From positions 61,013,022-61,077,021 of the forward strand of contig CM067448.1 in NCBI GenBank assembly GCA_034508935.3: 64,000 nucleotides of DNA, given 5' to 3'. Below are positions 1 through 11,262 of the stretch, in pieces. Origin of the DNA: Berghia stephanieae (taxonomy: Eukaryota; Mollusca; Gastropoda; Nudibranchia; Aeolidiidae). How positions within the stretch are numbered: position 1 is the stretch's first letter; every line of letters starts with the position of its first letter. Position numbers and translations under genes: made by a program. The notes beneath the pieces are model-generated. The model searched no databases, had not been told where the DNA came from, and saw only the letters and a list, made by a program, of their open reading frames with translations.

Positions 1-419
1 AAATCATTAACTCACTGATACACACAGACACTCACGCTTCTCATTATCCTCCAAGTAACACTATTTAAAAAAACACACAAAAACAACACACACACACACA
101 TTCACGCCCCCCCCCCCCCCCCCAACCTTCCTCTCCCACAAAGACACACGAAAACATACGTAAGAACTGTCTTACTTGCGCGTGAGTACTGTACTGCGTG
201 TGGGAGGTCGACTGACTGACAATTTGACAGGTTTGTTAATCATGTCACTTTACTATTGATATTGCAATTGCACCCTGGGTGTGAATTCACTGCTTTTGTC
301 TTTTTGTTTTCTTTTGGTTTTGTTGCTGGTTTTCTTCCTTTTTGAGGGGTGGGGAGGGGGGAGTCCACGCCTGTCTTTTTTTTTCTTTTTGGTTTTGTTG
401 CTGTTTTTCTTCTCTTTTT

Positions 420-450
<31 letters not shown>

Positions 451-707
451 GGGTCCACGCTAGTCTTTTTTTTTTTTCGCTTTTGTCTTCGGTTGTCTTT
501 TTAGAATTTTTCTTTCTCTTTTTTGTTTTATAAGAATCTTATACTCTATACACGTAACCATATAAACAATGAACGCTGAAAGTTAGCCTCAACGAGATGA
601 TATTGGAGGGAAGGAGTAAGAAAGGGAGGGGAGGGGAGGGGGAGGGAGGTATGAAGAGAGGGGGGAAGGAGGGGGATGGAGAGAGAGAGAGAGAGAGAGA
701 GAGAAGT

Positions 708-740
<33 letters not shown>

Positions 741-1186
741 GAGGGGAAGGGAGGTAGAAGGAAAGAGGAAAACAGAGGGTCACAGACAGGACATGGAAAA
801 ATTCTAAAGAAATTGGAAATAGCTATAAATATTTTTAAAAGGTGTTCATAGGTAGATATTTTGTACTGATTAAGGAATATTTTAGATTTTACATATTTTC
901 GATAGAGGTTTTTAAATTTTTTTTGTACTAACAACAATACGCACGTGATGTGTTACAATTGTGTTTTTTTATATGTTAGCAAAGCAAAAATCCATCCGGC
1001 AAATAAACGAAACGCGATGAAAGTGAAAGTTAAAAAGCGCGTCATTTTATTCGGAAGTCGTCTATAATTGTGTAGTCGATTATTCTCTAATCCAGATCGT
1101 ATTCGGGCAATTCTTTTACATAATTATTCTATTATCATCACTTACTTACTTACTTACTTACTACTCTTTTGTGTTTCATAAACACA
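1..1186. other. Intergenic low-complexity DNA
   Basis: I see no gene here. It holds a C run near 108-123, a T-rich stretch followed by a G run at about 430-453, a GA-rich tract at about 604-760 with long (GA)n runs, and a short (ACTT)n run near 1140-1162. The open frames in these tracts are low-complexity proline, serine or arginine-glutamate strings and are not credible proteins. Confidence 0.7.
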
Positions 1187-2160
1187 TCAGGTCGACAGAG
1201 TGAGAAGCACCAGTGGCTTCTGTATTCTGCCTGGTTCCGGACCTAACCCCAGCTCCAACGGAAAGATGTCATCTCTCGTTCCATCACCGATCTTCTCCAA
1301 GTCCCCAGTCGTCTTATCCCAATTGCCAGTAGTTTCTGTCTTCAGCTTCCGGACCTCACCCCAGGTCCTCCAACCGAAGGATGTCATCTCTCGTTCCACT
1401 GATCTTTTCCAAGTTTCCAGTAGTATTCCCCTATTGCGATTATCTGTGGTGTCCATCTGAGCGTTGTTTTCGGGATTGCTCCATCATTCATCCTACTCTA
1501 CAAACCATCTCCTCCATCTTCTTCATTTGACTTTTTCAGAAGTTGGGGTCATGTCAGCTTTTGGTAGAAGCTCTTTCGTTGATATTTTGATGGGCAAAAT
1601 ATAAGGAAAATTTTTCGTAGACATTTGTTTGGAAAATATCTAATTTGGAAATTTTTTGTTGATTTCCAAGACTCTGCTCCATATTACTCTTGAATATGCG
1701 CACCTTCGTTATTGTTGAAATTTTCTTTTCATTCCAAAGTTTGTTTAAGGTGCCAAAAGTTTTAGTTTTACGGGCTTTTTTTTAAACCTTTCATTTATTT
1801 ATTTTACTGAGTCCCCATCTTCAGACATTTTTGTTCCAAAATAGCAAAATTCATCCTCGTTTTCTATCTCACCTCCCAATAGTTTGTTTTGCATTTATTC
1901 TCATTGTTTTTGTTTTGTCTATGTTTATCTTTAAGCCTATTTTTCAGGGCATTACGGGCAATCTTCTGTGGTTTTGTTTCCATGTCCTGAAATTTTTGTG
2001 ACAGGAGAATAGTGTCATCTGCAAAATCCAGATCTTCCAACATCTTTAAAAAAGTCCATCTGCTTCCTGTTTTGGTCCCATTCATCGATTCTTTCATCAC
2101 CCAATCGAGTGTCAATTGGAAGAGAAGTGGGGATATCACACAACCTTGTTTTACTCCAGT
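1187..2160 (-). mobile_element. LINE (non-LTR retrotransposon) remnant, RT to C-terminus
   Basis: On the minus strand from about 2160 the translation shows reverse-transcriptase palm residues around a FADD catalytic box (DLDFADDTILLS), then the post-palm region (LKIN.DKTKTMRINAK, then DEDEFCYFGTKMSEDGDS), and further on the LINE C-terminal tail (ETWKRSVEREMTSFGW). These pieces lie in different frames, so it is dead. A stretch of the C-terminal part, about 90-110 bp, occurs twice in tandem around 1222-1420. The 5' half (endonuclease, RT fingers) is absent. Clade not assigned. Confidence 0.8.
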
Positions 2161-2195
2161 CTCTATTTAAAAGTTTTATAAGAGTCCTCTTATCA

Positions 2196-2228
2196 TCAAA
2201 TTCATATCATCATCATCATCATCATCAT

Positions 2229-2272
<44 letters not shown>

Positions 2273-2282
2273 TATTTATTTT

Positions 2283-2344
<62 letters not shown>

Positions 2345-2362
2345 TATTATTATTATTATCAC

Positions 2363-2443
<81 letters not shown>

Positions 2444-2447
2444 AGTA

Positions 2448-2495
<48 letters not shown>

Positions 2496-2565
2496 CAACA
2501 TAATCATCATTATCATTATCATCAACATCATCATTATTATTATCATCACCATCATCATTATCATT

Positions 2566-2601
<36 letters not shown>

Positions 2602-2602
2602 T
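2196..2602. repeat. Compound (ATC)n/(ATT)n microsatellite
   Basis: Nearly uninterrupted trinucleotide repeats: (ATC)n, then (ATT)n from about 2270 to 2490, then (ATC)n again to about 2600, with few point changes. Poly-His, poly-Asn or poly-Ile frames across it are artefacts of the repeat. Confidence 0.95.
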
Positions 2603-2752
2603 GTGTGTTTTGTGAGTAATAGCCTAAGGAAGACCAAGACCGAGACGTTGTTTGCTTTGTATTGTCCCTTTTACACGAGTCACATTGCCATTCTTTCGCT
2701 TTACTTTTCTCTCCCTTCATTGGCTCAATTTAGGCACCTTTGCCTTTAGATC

Positions 2753-2760
2753 ATCATCAC

Positions 2761-2820
<60 letters not shown>

Positions 2821-2842
2821 TATCGTCGTCGTCATCATCATT

Positions 2843-2883
<41 letters not shown>

Positions 2884-2937
2884 TATCGTCGTCATCATCA
2901 TCATCATCATCATCATCATTTTCATCATAATATCATT
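2753..2937. repeat. (CAT)n array joined to a SINE 3' tail
   Basis: About 180 bp of CAT units with a few GTC interruptions. It abuts the 3' end of the minus-oriented SINE at 2938, so on the SINE strand the SINE runs straight into (ATG)n. The array probably grew from the SINE tail or the target site. Confidence 0.9.
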
Positions 2938-3236
2938 GAGTTTTATATAGCGCAATATCCACTAAATGTGCTCAAAGCGCTTTACAAGGGGTCCCTGGTC
3001 AACAGCAACATTTAACATGTAGGACGGGACATGACGCCTATTAGGCGATATTACAATTTTTCGGACACAGACAACGCTGTTAACGGCCAGGTACTCATTT
3101 TACACCCGAATACGGTGAGAGAATGTGAGTAGAGGGCCTTTTCCAAGGACTCAACTATGCGCCGAGCGCGAGGCTCGAACCCAGGACATTCCTATCCGAA
3201 AACGAGTGTCATACCACAATACTACTACATAGCCGC
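2938..3236 (-). mobile_element. tRNA-derived SINE, family B (near full length)
   Basis: Read on the minus strand it starts with a tRNA-like head: A-box region around GGTCTAGCGGTATGAC (best preserved in the copy at 25941) and B-box-like GGGTTCGAGCC. A central body follows (CTCTTTACTCACATTCTCTC, GAGTACCTGGCCGTTAACAG), and a LINE-type tail ends in GCGCTATATAAAA. About 300 bp. The same body recurs at 4711, 5576, 16046, 25543, 25941, 27925 and 44140. Confidence 0.85.
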
Positions 3237-3239
3237 ATG

Positions 3240-3577
3240 AATACTATCATTATCATCATTATCTAGCAAGTTCAAATTAAATCGTCCCAGTCTAGTACTA
3301 GTAACACACGAGCTCAAACGTATGTAATAGAGGGCGGGGTCTATGCCAGTCAAACGTCAATCAAGACGTTCACTGACTCCGCCTCTCTGTTCAACAGCCA
3401 TCCTGTATCAGTGTAATGTAATGTATTACAAATGACACACAAGGCCTGGCTGGCTTCAATCCATTCGTTCCATGCATTCTTGGCTTTGTGCTTTCACTTT
3501 CACTACGGATGGAAACAAACTAACATGGATACGTATAAATTACTTTATACAAATATAATATAACCTCAGGGTAACAA

Positions 3578-3578
<1 letters not shown>
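3240..3578. other. Unassigned intergenic segment
   Basis: About 340 bp of mixed composition between a SINE and a microsatellite. No coding frame, RNA gene or repeat with a second copy in the window was found. Confidence 0.5.
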
Positions 3579-4152
<574 letters not shown>

Positions 4153-4193
4153 ATCCGCCACCAGAATGTCCGTCACCGACGTGTACATATATA

Positions 4194-4312
4194 CAGGTCT
4201 GACATCCGAACCACTTATGGGCCTAGTGTTACGGACAATATATGTGTCATTTTTTAAAGATTTCCATTACAATACAACGATGGGCCCATAAGGAATTGGG
4301 TTATCAGACCTG
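4194..4312. mobile_element. Short foldback element Q, copy 1
   Basis: 119 bp bounded by CAGGTCTGA and its reverse complement; the inner arms also pair (cacttatgggcc against gggcccataagg). A second copy lies at 9412-9541, and a half-arm (ttatcagacc) at about 26410-26432. It fits a non-autonomous DNA transposon. A target-site duplication is not clear. Confidence 0.65.
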
Positions 4313-4369
4313 CAAATAAGTGCAGTTCGTCCGTCACCAATGTGTAACATTTTCCCCTTTTCTTTTCTT

Positions 4370-4443
4370 TCCTTTTTTTTGTTTTTTTTTTTTTTTTTTT
4401 TTTTTTTTAGCTTTGTATGCGTTTATTTGTGTTTGCGTGTGTA

Positions 4444-4484
<41 letters not shown>

Positions 4485-4525
4485 CTTTTTTTATTCTTTA
4501 TATTTTCTTTTTCTTTTTTTAGTCA
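4370..4525. repeat. T-rich tract with (GT)n microsatellite
   Basis: A poly-T run at about 4373-4408 is followed by (GT)n at about 4436-4482 and more T-rich DNA. No gene signal. Confidence 0.9.
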
Positions 4526-4710
4526 CGACTGTTTTGTTTCGCTTTCTATAAACTGTCATCGTTCTTTTTATTATTTTTTATTCCAACATACTACTAATAA
4601 CTAATGTACATCTTAATCTATCAACTATATTGGATTATAATCTTATCTTATCTTATTGTAGCTTATCAACCCTCTCCTTACCAACTAAAAGAAAAGAAAG
4701 AAAGAAAATT

Positions 4711-5238
4711 AAGCTTTTATATAGCGCAATATCCACTACATGTGCTCAAAGCGCTTTACAAGGGGCCCCTGGTCATCAGCAACATTGAACATGTAGGACG
4801 GGACATGCCGCCTGTTAGGCGATATTACAATTTTTTCGGACAAAGACAACGCTGTTAACGGCCATGTACTCATTCTACACCTGAGTACGGTGAGAGAATG
4901 TGAGTAAAGAGCATTTTCCAAGGACTCGACTCTGCGTCGCGGGACTCGAACCGTAGCCATCGTTAAGTTATGGCCTGACACTGAGACCCAAAAAGACTGG
5001 CATTTTGACGTCATTATTTGGTTTTTGTACCGCCTAGTGAGTTGTCGTTAGTAGTGCTCATGGTTGAACTATTGAATACAACTCACGATTTGTTTTCTTT
5101 TGTGGCCAAAGACTGGCATTTTGACGTCATTTTTTGGTCAGTGTCAGGCTATAAGTTTACGATGGCTACTCTCGAACCCAGGACCTTCTGATCCAAAGGC
5201 GAGTGTCATACCACTCAGCCACAAAGCCACACAGTAGG
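4711..5238 (-). mobile_element. SINE family B copy interrupted by element E
   Basis: 3' tail at 4711, tRNA-like head at about 5170-5238. The SINE is split at 4953-5169 by foldback element E, which entered exactly at the SINE B-box region. Joining the flanks restores the sequence seen in the other B copies, so E is younger than this SINE insertion. Confidence 0.85.
4953..5169. mobile_element. Foldback DNA element E, copy 1 (nested in a SINE)
   Basis: 217 bp with long imperfect terminal inverted repeats: GTAGCCATCGTTAAGTTATG at the left and its counterpart at the right; the TGGCATTTTGACGTCATT block also occurs in both arms, inverted. The flanks repeat an 8-9 bp target copy (actcgaacc / tctcgaacc). 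Other copies are at 58777-59014 and at the end of the window. A non-autonomous hAT- or Mutator-like element would fit the target length. Confidence 0.8.
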
Positions 5239-5276
5239 AATAAGAAGACATTATATAACATAACATAATATTATGG

Positions 5277-5468
5277 TATAGATAGAATGCGCTTGGCCAA
5301 GAAGTTCACAACATTGCCAACCGGAAGTATAACGGACCAACACACAAACTCTGTGTAACCATGAACTTTCATAGTCTGGTTAATACAGTTTAGTGAGAAC
5401 AACTCACAAACGCGGATGGCAAAAACAATAACAAAGGCCTGAGTGACGTCATCTGCATACTATCTATA
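5277..5468 (-). mobile_element. Short inverted-repeat element D, copy 1
   Basis: About 190 bp ending in TATAGATAG at one end and CTATCTATA at the other. The inverse copy at 32323-32516 in an importin intron matches along its length (for example TGGCATTGT near CGGAAGTATAAC on one strand). No coding capacity; looks like a small DNA transposon derivative. Confidence 0.7.
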
Positions 5469-5575
5469 GGGCGAAATAGGATAAAATCCCTTGAAGGTCC
5501 TTAACGTTAAAAGCTTTGTCTCTATCAGAAAAAAAAAAAGTAATTTCATCTAATAGACGTCACGTCTCGTACTAG

Positions 5576-5787
5576 GTGTTAGATGTTGCTGTTGGCTAAG
5601 GCAATTTTTCGGACAAAGACAACGCTGTTAACGGTCAGGTAATCATTTTACACCTGAGTACGGTGAGAGAATGAGAGTAAAGACCCTTTTCCAAGGACTC
5701 AACAATGCGCCGAGCGCGAGACTCGAACCCAGGACCTTCCGATCCGAAAGCGAGTGTCATACCACAATACCACATAACCGCACATAT
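5576..5787 (-). mobile_element. SINE family B, 3'-deleted copy with foldback junction
   Basis: From about 5604 to 5787 it matches the head and body of SINE B on the minus strand. Immediately left, about 5576-5600, is a short piece of the B tail in the opposite orientation (ttgctgttggcta). The copy therefore has an inverted junction in place of its own 3' end. Confidence 0.7.
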
Positions 5788-5850
5788 AAACAAAAAAATA
5801 ACCCCAAACAAAATAAGCACTAATTACAACACTAACACCACCAAAAACAA

Positions 5851-5851
5851 G

Positions 5852-5918
<67 letters not shown>

Positions 5919-5929
5919 TAATAATAAAA

Positions 5930-6004
<75 letters not shown>

Positions 6005-6024
6005 CAACAACAACAACAACAAAA
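5851..6024. repeat. (AAT)n then (AAC)n microsatellite
   Basis: About 150 bp of AAT units with one interruption near 5918-5935, ending in (AAC)n at about 6000-6022. Confidence 0.95.
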
Positions 6025-6475
6025 ACGATGAAAGGCAACGATTTCGTCAGAGTGAAGCCATCGTGATATAATCAAGAGTAATTACCAAGGGGGGCAACTG
6101 ATAAAACATGAATCGCACATAGGGTTTTCATGATTGTCGCCCTTAATAAAGTCGAGTACACGTTCATCCAAGCGTGTATGTTTGACTGATTTTCCATCCT
6201 AAAACTTTATAATGATATATCTTTGGAGGCATTACACATAACAAATTAAGAATTAATTTACACGGTACAATGGAGTTGGACAAAGCGAAGTTGTTTATTT
6301 TCTTCAAACAGAAAACAAAAGAGGATCTGGTGGTAAAATATGTTGATGTTTATTTTTTTTTTTTTTTTTTTTGTGTTTTTTTGTTTTTTTTTTTTTTTGG
6401 GGGGGGGGGGGGGGGGTGTGGTTAAAACGGGTTTTAGACTATTTCAACGTCAGTAAAATAAAAGTTTGTGTGTGT
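6025..6475. other. Unassigned segment with T and G runs
   Basis: No gene or recognisable repeat between about 6025 and 6345. A T-rich run with a following G run occupies about 6350-6420. Confidence 0.5.
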
Positions 6476-7103
6476 TTTGTTTTTAAGGTTTTTAAGGGGT
6501 TTACTGTGTCTGCGACATAAGGCGATAGGTCACATTTTTGGAGGACATCAAAACAAAACAAACAAAATGATGTTTTTTTGTTTTGTTTTGAATGGGTTTT
6601 CGGCGCCTGCGACACATTTAGGTCAGTAAAAGGGAAGAAAATGGGATAGTCAAATATTCTAGATTTACTATTGAAAGCACACAAGAAAAAGTAAGACATA
6701 GAGAAATTGTTTGTTTTTAAGGGTTTTACTGTGATTGCAACACATTTTGATCATACAGCACCAGTAAAAAGGAAGAAAATGGGATAGTAAAAAAGTTCTA
6801 GAACTACAACTACAATTAAAGCACCAAAGAAAAAGTAAGAGAAAGGTTTTGTTTATTTGGGTTTTTTTTTTCAGGGATATACAGCGCTTGCAACACATTT
6901 AGGTTATATCAGCGGCAGTAAAAAGGAAGAAGGGTAGTAAAAAGTTCTAGAATTACAATAAATGCACGAAAAAACAGGAAGACAAAGGGGAATTTATTTA
7001 AATAGGAATCATGTAGATTCCAGAACACACTATCAGTGTACTTCGAATGAGATCACCTAATAGTCTCATCCAGACACAAGCACATGTCCCCACTAGGAGC
7101 AGG
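6476..7103 (-). repeat. Tandem series of element-A 3' ends
   Basis: Four consecutive, degenerate 3'-terminal pieces of element A, all minus-oriented, beginning near 6476, 6575, 6703 and 6850. Each starts with the tail (TTTTAAGGGTTTTAC type) and the second and third stop at nearly the same internal point (just past AAGAAAAAGTAAGA). The last is longer and reaches the GTCTCATCCAGACACAAGC block. Confidence 0.75.
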
Positions 7104-7680
7104 AGGTTTTGTTTGTTTTGTTTTTAAGGGTTTTACGGCGTTTGCAACACATAAAGGTCATATCAGCGCCAGTAAAAAGGAAGTTAATGGGATAGTAACA
7201 AGTTATAGATTACAATTAAAGCACCCAAGAAAAAGTACGACAAAGGGGAACTGGGAACAAATAGGGATCAGATGTAGATTCGAAGAGCATACCACCAATG
7301 TACTTAGTTTGGGATCACCTATAAGTCTCATCCGGACACAAGCACGGCCCCCACTAAGAGGAACACACTCAAATGCTTACATTATAAATTATAACAAATA
7401 TAATAATACATAACAGAGAGATGATTTACAAGGAAAAAAATATCATCTCCAATACAATAACTATGCATTTGACTGTTTCCCTACCAACCAGGACAAACCC
7501 AAGCAATCTCATTCCAAGACAAAGACAGAAAGCAAGTTGGAAAACAGATATAGGGGGATGGGAGACACAATAAGTACCTCCCTGCCCACTATGGGTAAGA
7601 AAAGGGGAACCGGTTCAAATTGAACAGGTGTAGATTCCAAGAGCACACTATCAGTGGACTTATTTTGAGATTACATTTTA
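7104..7680 (-). mobile_element. Element A copy (minus), with extra 3' piece
   Basis: Carries the tail (TTTTAAGGGTTTTACGGCG) at the left, the CATATCAGCGCCAGTAAAA hairpin arm, the GAGATGATTTACAAGG block and the CTCCCTGCCCACTATGGG head near 7580. After the head, about 7610-7680 repeats an internal piece of A, so two copies are joined here. Confidence 0.8.
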
Positions 7681-7894
7681 AAAAAATAAAATAAATAAAA
7701 CAACCAAACAATAATAAACCGAAGATAAATTAAACAATAAAGCATTGGACACCTTTATTACTATATTAGTACAAATAATTAATAAAAACGAGTCAAGTTA
7801 AACTAAAAACAATAAAAGAAAATCACAAGTCTGTAACCATCGTGAAATCTACGAAAAAAAAGAGAAAAAAAATACTGATAATAATAATAATAAT

Positions 7895-7953
<59 letters not shown>

Positions 7954-8134
7954 TTAATAATAATAATAATATTAATAATAATGATAATAGCAAGCAATGC
8001 TGACGTGACACATCCAAATATAAAAAGCTGAATCCAAGAGTAACTAACTTAGAATTCATTGAAAGAAAACTCAGGGACGAACTAAATACTTATTGCTCTA
8101 AATAAATACTTGGCAAAAATTTTTTAAAAAATGT
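7681..8134. other. AT-rich spacer with (AAT)n array
   Basis: Contains (AAT)n at about 7878-7983 and AT-rich unique DNA on either side. No gene. Confidence 0.7.
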
Positions 8135-8600
8135 TTGTTTTAAAGGATTTTACGGCGTTTGCAACACATTAAGGTCATATCAGCGCCAGTAAAAAGGAAG
8201 AAAATGATATAGTATGACAAAGGGGAATTGATTCAAATAGGAAACAGATATAAGATTCCAAGAGCACACTATCAAAGTACTTAGTTGAGATCACCTAAAT
8301 AAAAGTCTCACGCAGACACCAGCACAAAATCCCACGAAGAGAAACACACTCAAATGTTTACAAATCATAAATTAAAAATTTAAAATAACAATATATAACA
8401 GAAATGATTTACAGGGAAAAACTATAATCTCCCAAAACTATAACTATACATTCGACTGTTTCCCTCCTAGACAAGGACTCCGACCAGGGTCAGGACAAAA
8501 CTAAGTAATCTGATTCCAAGACAAAGGAAAACAGATATAGGGAGATATAAGACACAGTAAGTGCCTGCCTGTCACTATGGGAGGTCAGGAACCTCACCCA
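8135..8600 (-). mobile_element. Element A copy (minus)
   Basis: Tail at 8135 (AAAGGATTTTACGGCG), head ending GGAACCTCACCCAG near 8600. About 75 bp of the middle is deleted relative to the best copies (for example the one at 10585). AT-rich flank of (AAAT)n follows. Confidence 0.8.
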
Positions 8601-9275
8601 GAAATAAATAAATGAATAAATAAATAAATAAAATCATAAAATAAACGCATTACTACATTTTGAGCTAATTGCCAAGAACAGCTGAGTTTGATTTTTGATT
8701 TATATTCTAAGTACAGGAATATAGATAAATATATTATTAATTATCAGTAAAAGTAAAAGAAACTGAAGTGTTCATCAATTTTCAATTGAATATAAACCTA
8801 AATTTCACGGAATTCACCAACTAATGTTAAGTTTTATATACAACCAAAAATACAAGGCATAAATAAAACAATCTAACAACTCCTCATACAACAGATTTTA
8901 CAACAAACTGATGCGGTCCATATATGAATTTCTCTTCTGTGGAAAAACAAAATTACCTGATAATTTTTATCATTTTTCTTTTTTAAAAAACAAAACATAA
9001 ATGGGTTCAAAATGTCACACGTTTATTATTATTATTTTTTTTTGCCAAGAATGCAATGCATCAACAATGCTCGTAACAATGTAAAAAAAAAACAAACAAA
9101 AAAACAAAAAAACAACACATCCATCATCCTTTTCTTTCTCAAATAAATATTTGTTGGTATCAGCTCTATGTCAAGTGATGAATTGTCTGGCAAACACAAC
9201 TCGTTGAAATACGACAATTAATATCAATAATAAATCATGAAGTTCCTGAAGGTGGGAACTGTCACTAAAGCTGCT

Positions 9276-9306
<31 letters not shown>

Positions 9307-9411
9307 GGGGGTATTTTTCAGAGTATTTACAAGAAGCAATTTCCAAAGTAAAAGTAATACTTCAGGGTGAGGGAAGGGGGGGCTAATCTGTGTTCATATA
9401 CAATCACTTTG
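8601..9411. other. AT-rich intergenic segment
   Basis: Holds (AAAT)n near 8605-8632, an ATT run near 9021-9038, A-rich runs near 9086-9113 and a G run near 9286-9311. I see no gene or recognisable mobile element. Confidence 0.6.
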
Positions 9412-9541
9412 CAGGTCTGATCACCAAACCCAATTGTGGGCTTGATAGAACATTGTTGTAATGGGCAATATTTTTTTGCGTTGTTTTGAGGATATTTCCA
9501 CGACATCAACGAGCCCATAACAATATGAGTGATCAGACCTT
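9412..9541. mobile_element. Short foldback element Q, copy 2
   Basis: Bounded by CAGGTCTGATCACC and GAGTGATCAGACCT; inner parts (ATTGTGGGC / GAGCCCATAACAAT) match copy 1 at 4194. Non-autonomous DNA element. Confidence 0.65.
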
Positions 9542-9699
9542 CAAAAAAGCACACGTCAGAATTAACCATTGTGTCTGGTCTAAGACTAATTAAATAAATA
9601 TTCCGCTGAAGGTCAGAATCTGAGGGGGGGGGGGGGGGGGGGACACTCAAATTATTATACACAATACTACTGTGGTAGCGTAATCATTGCCTCTACATG

Positions 9700-10132
9700 C
9701 TTTAGAACACATTTAGGTCATATCGGCGCCAGAAAAATGGAAGAAAATGGGATAGTCAAAAGATCTAGAATTACAATTAAAGTACCAAAGAAAACAAAGG
9801 GGGAATTAGTTCAAATAGGGAACAAATGTAGATTCCAAAAGCACACCATCAATGTACTTAATTAGAGATCACCTAAATGTCTCAAGCAGATGTCTCCATT
9901 AAGAGGAAAACACAAATGTTTACACATATATATGTAAAACAAAAACAAAAAATATCATCTCCCGACTGTTTCCCTCCCAGCTAGGGTATCCGGTCAGGGC
10001 CTGGACAAAACCAAGTAATCTCATTCCAAGGCAAAGACAGAAAGCATATTGGAAAACAGATAATACAGGGGGAATAGAAGACACAGTAAGTGCCTCCCTG
10101 GCCACTATGGGAAGTATGAAAACCCCACCCAG
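9700..10132 (-). mobile_element. Element A copy (minus), tail-truncated
   Basis: Begins inside the 3' hairpin (AACACATTTAGGTCATATCG) and runs to the head (GAAAACCCCACCCAG) at about 10132. The terminal TTTTACGGCG part is missing. Confidence 0.8.
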
Positions 10133-10167
10133 TTGCACTGGTTTGAGAGTATGTCCATTGTAGATGA

Positions 10168-10508
10168 TTTGTTGTTTTTTGTTTGTTGCTTTAGGTCTCT
10201 TCCAACACAATTGAGGTTATATGAGAGACCGCTGAAACAAAAAAACAAGCAATCTAACAAAAATAGTACAAATGTCAATCAAAATCATAACCTAAAGATA
10301 TCATAAGCTAAATTATAAATAACCAAGAACAAACAGGCAGAAGATTTACAGAAAAAAAAAATATCCCCTGTCAAAAATACAATCACAAACCAAAGAAGCA
10401 GGATAGGCTAGTAAAGAGAAGAAGAAACGACATCACTATCGGATCGTACACCCATGCGAACATCATAGGTATATGATTCAAGGGTGATGCTCCCATCCAA
10501 CCACCCGC
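10168..10508 (-). mobile_element. Element C copy (minus) with 29-bp target duplication
   Basis: Minus strand reads GCGGGTGGTTGGATGGGAGC at the 5' end and finishes with the hairpin GGTCTCT...AGAGACC and a CAACAAAC tail. It is flanked by an exact 29-bp direct repeat, 10139-10167 and 10512-10540 (starts tggtttgagag, ends tgtagatga). That is the mark of target-primed reverse transcription. Other copies are at 36313 and 50521. Confidence 0.9.
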
Positions 10509-10584
10509 CGGTGGTTTGAGAGTATGTCCATTGTAGATGAGAACATGGCAGGACACTTCCATCTGATTAGCATGAAGCATGATT

Positions 10585-11107
10585 TTGTTTGTTTTTAAGG
10601 GTTTTACGGCGCTTGCAACACATTTAGGTTATATCAGCGCCAGTAAAAAGGAAGAAAATGGGATAGTAAAAAGTTCTAGAATTACAATTAAAGCACCCAA
10701 GAGAAAGGAAGACAAAGGGGAACTGGGAACAAATAGGGATCAGATGTAGATTCCAAGAGCATACCCCCAATGTACTTAGCTTGAGATCACCTATAAGTCT
10801 CATCCGGACACAAGCACAAAATCCAACAAAGAGGAATACACTCAAATGCTTACATTATACATTAAAAATAACAAACATAATACATAACAGAGAGATGATT
10901 TACAAGGAAAAAAATATCATCTACCAAAACAATAACTATGCATTTGACTGTTTCCTCCCAGCTAGGACTCAGGCCAGGGCCAGGACAAAACCAAGTAATC
11001 TCATTCCAAGACAAAGACAGAAAGCAAATTGGAAAACAGACATAGGGGTATAGAAGACACAGTATGTACCTCCCTGCCCACTATGGGAGGTCAGGAACCC
11101 CACCCAG
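10585..11107 (-). mobile_element. Element A, full-length copy (minus)
   Basis: The best minus-oriented copy. It is flanked by the 11-bp direct repeat gaagcatgatt (10574-10584 and 11108-11118). On the minus strand it reads head (CTGGGTGGGGTTCCTGACCT), a central hairpin GAGATGAT...ATCATCTC (here slightly altered), then the 3' hairpin GGCGCT...AGCGCC and TTAAAAACAAAC. No canonical tRNA A/B boxes are evident, so its promoter is unknown. Confidence 0.9.
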
Positions 11108-11201
11108 GAAGCATGATTGGAAGAAATAATAACAAAAATAATTTATTCTACGCAACATGCATATCTTTGCACAATGTTCTCCCAAAATGTGTTTTACATT
11201 G

Positions 11202-11262
11202 AGCTTTTATATAGAGCAATATCCACTAAATGTGCTCAAAGCGCTTTACAACAACATTTGTG
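11202..11262 (-). mobile_element. SINE family B, 3'-end fragment
   Basis: About 50 bp of the B tail (GAGCTTTTATATAGAGCAAT, then GCTCAAAGCGCTTTACAA). 5' part absent. Confidence 0.75.

Noticed and set aside
597-937. Arg/Glu-rich and Ser/Leu-rich open frames at about 0.6-0.9 kb, and similar ones at 15.7 and 19.9 kb
   Set aside because: These come from (GA)n tracts read on either strand.
2109-3015. Poly-His, poly-Ser, poly-Ile and poly-Met open frames
   Set aside because: They are translations of (ATC)n and (ATT)n arrays with no start context, splice signal or non-repeat domain.
10383-10580. A short conserved peptide (GASPLNHIP...FAWVYDPIV) recurring at three places
   Set aside because: It is the head of element C read in one frame; the three occurrences reflect copies of the repeat, with no sign of selection that I can measure here.
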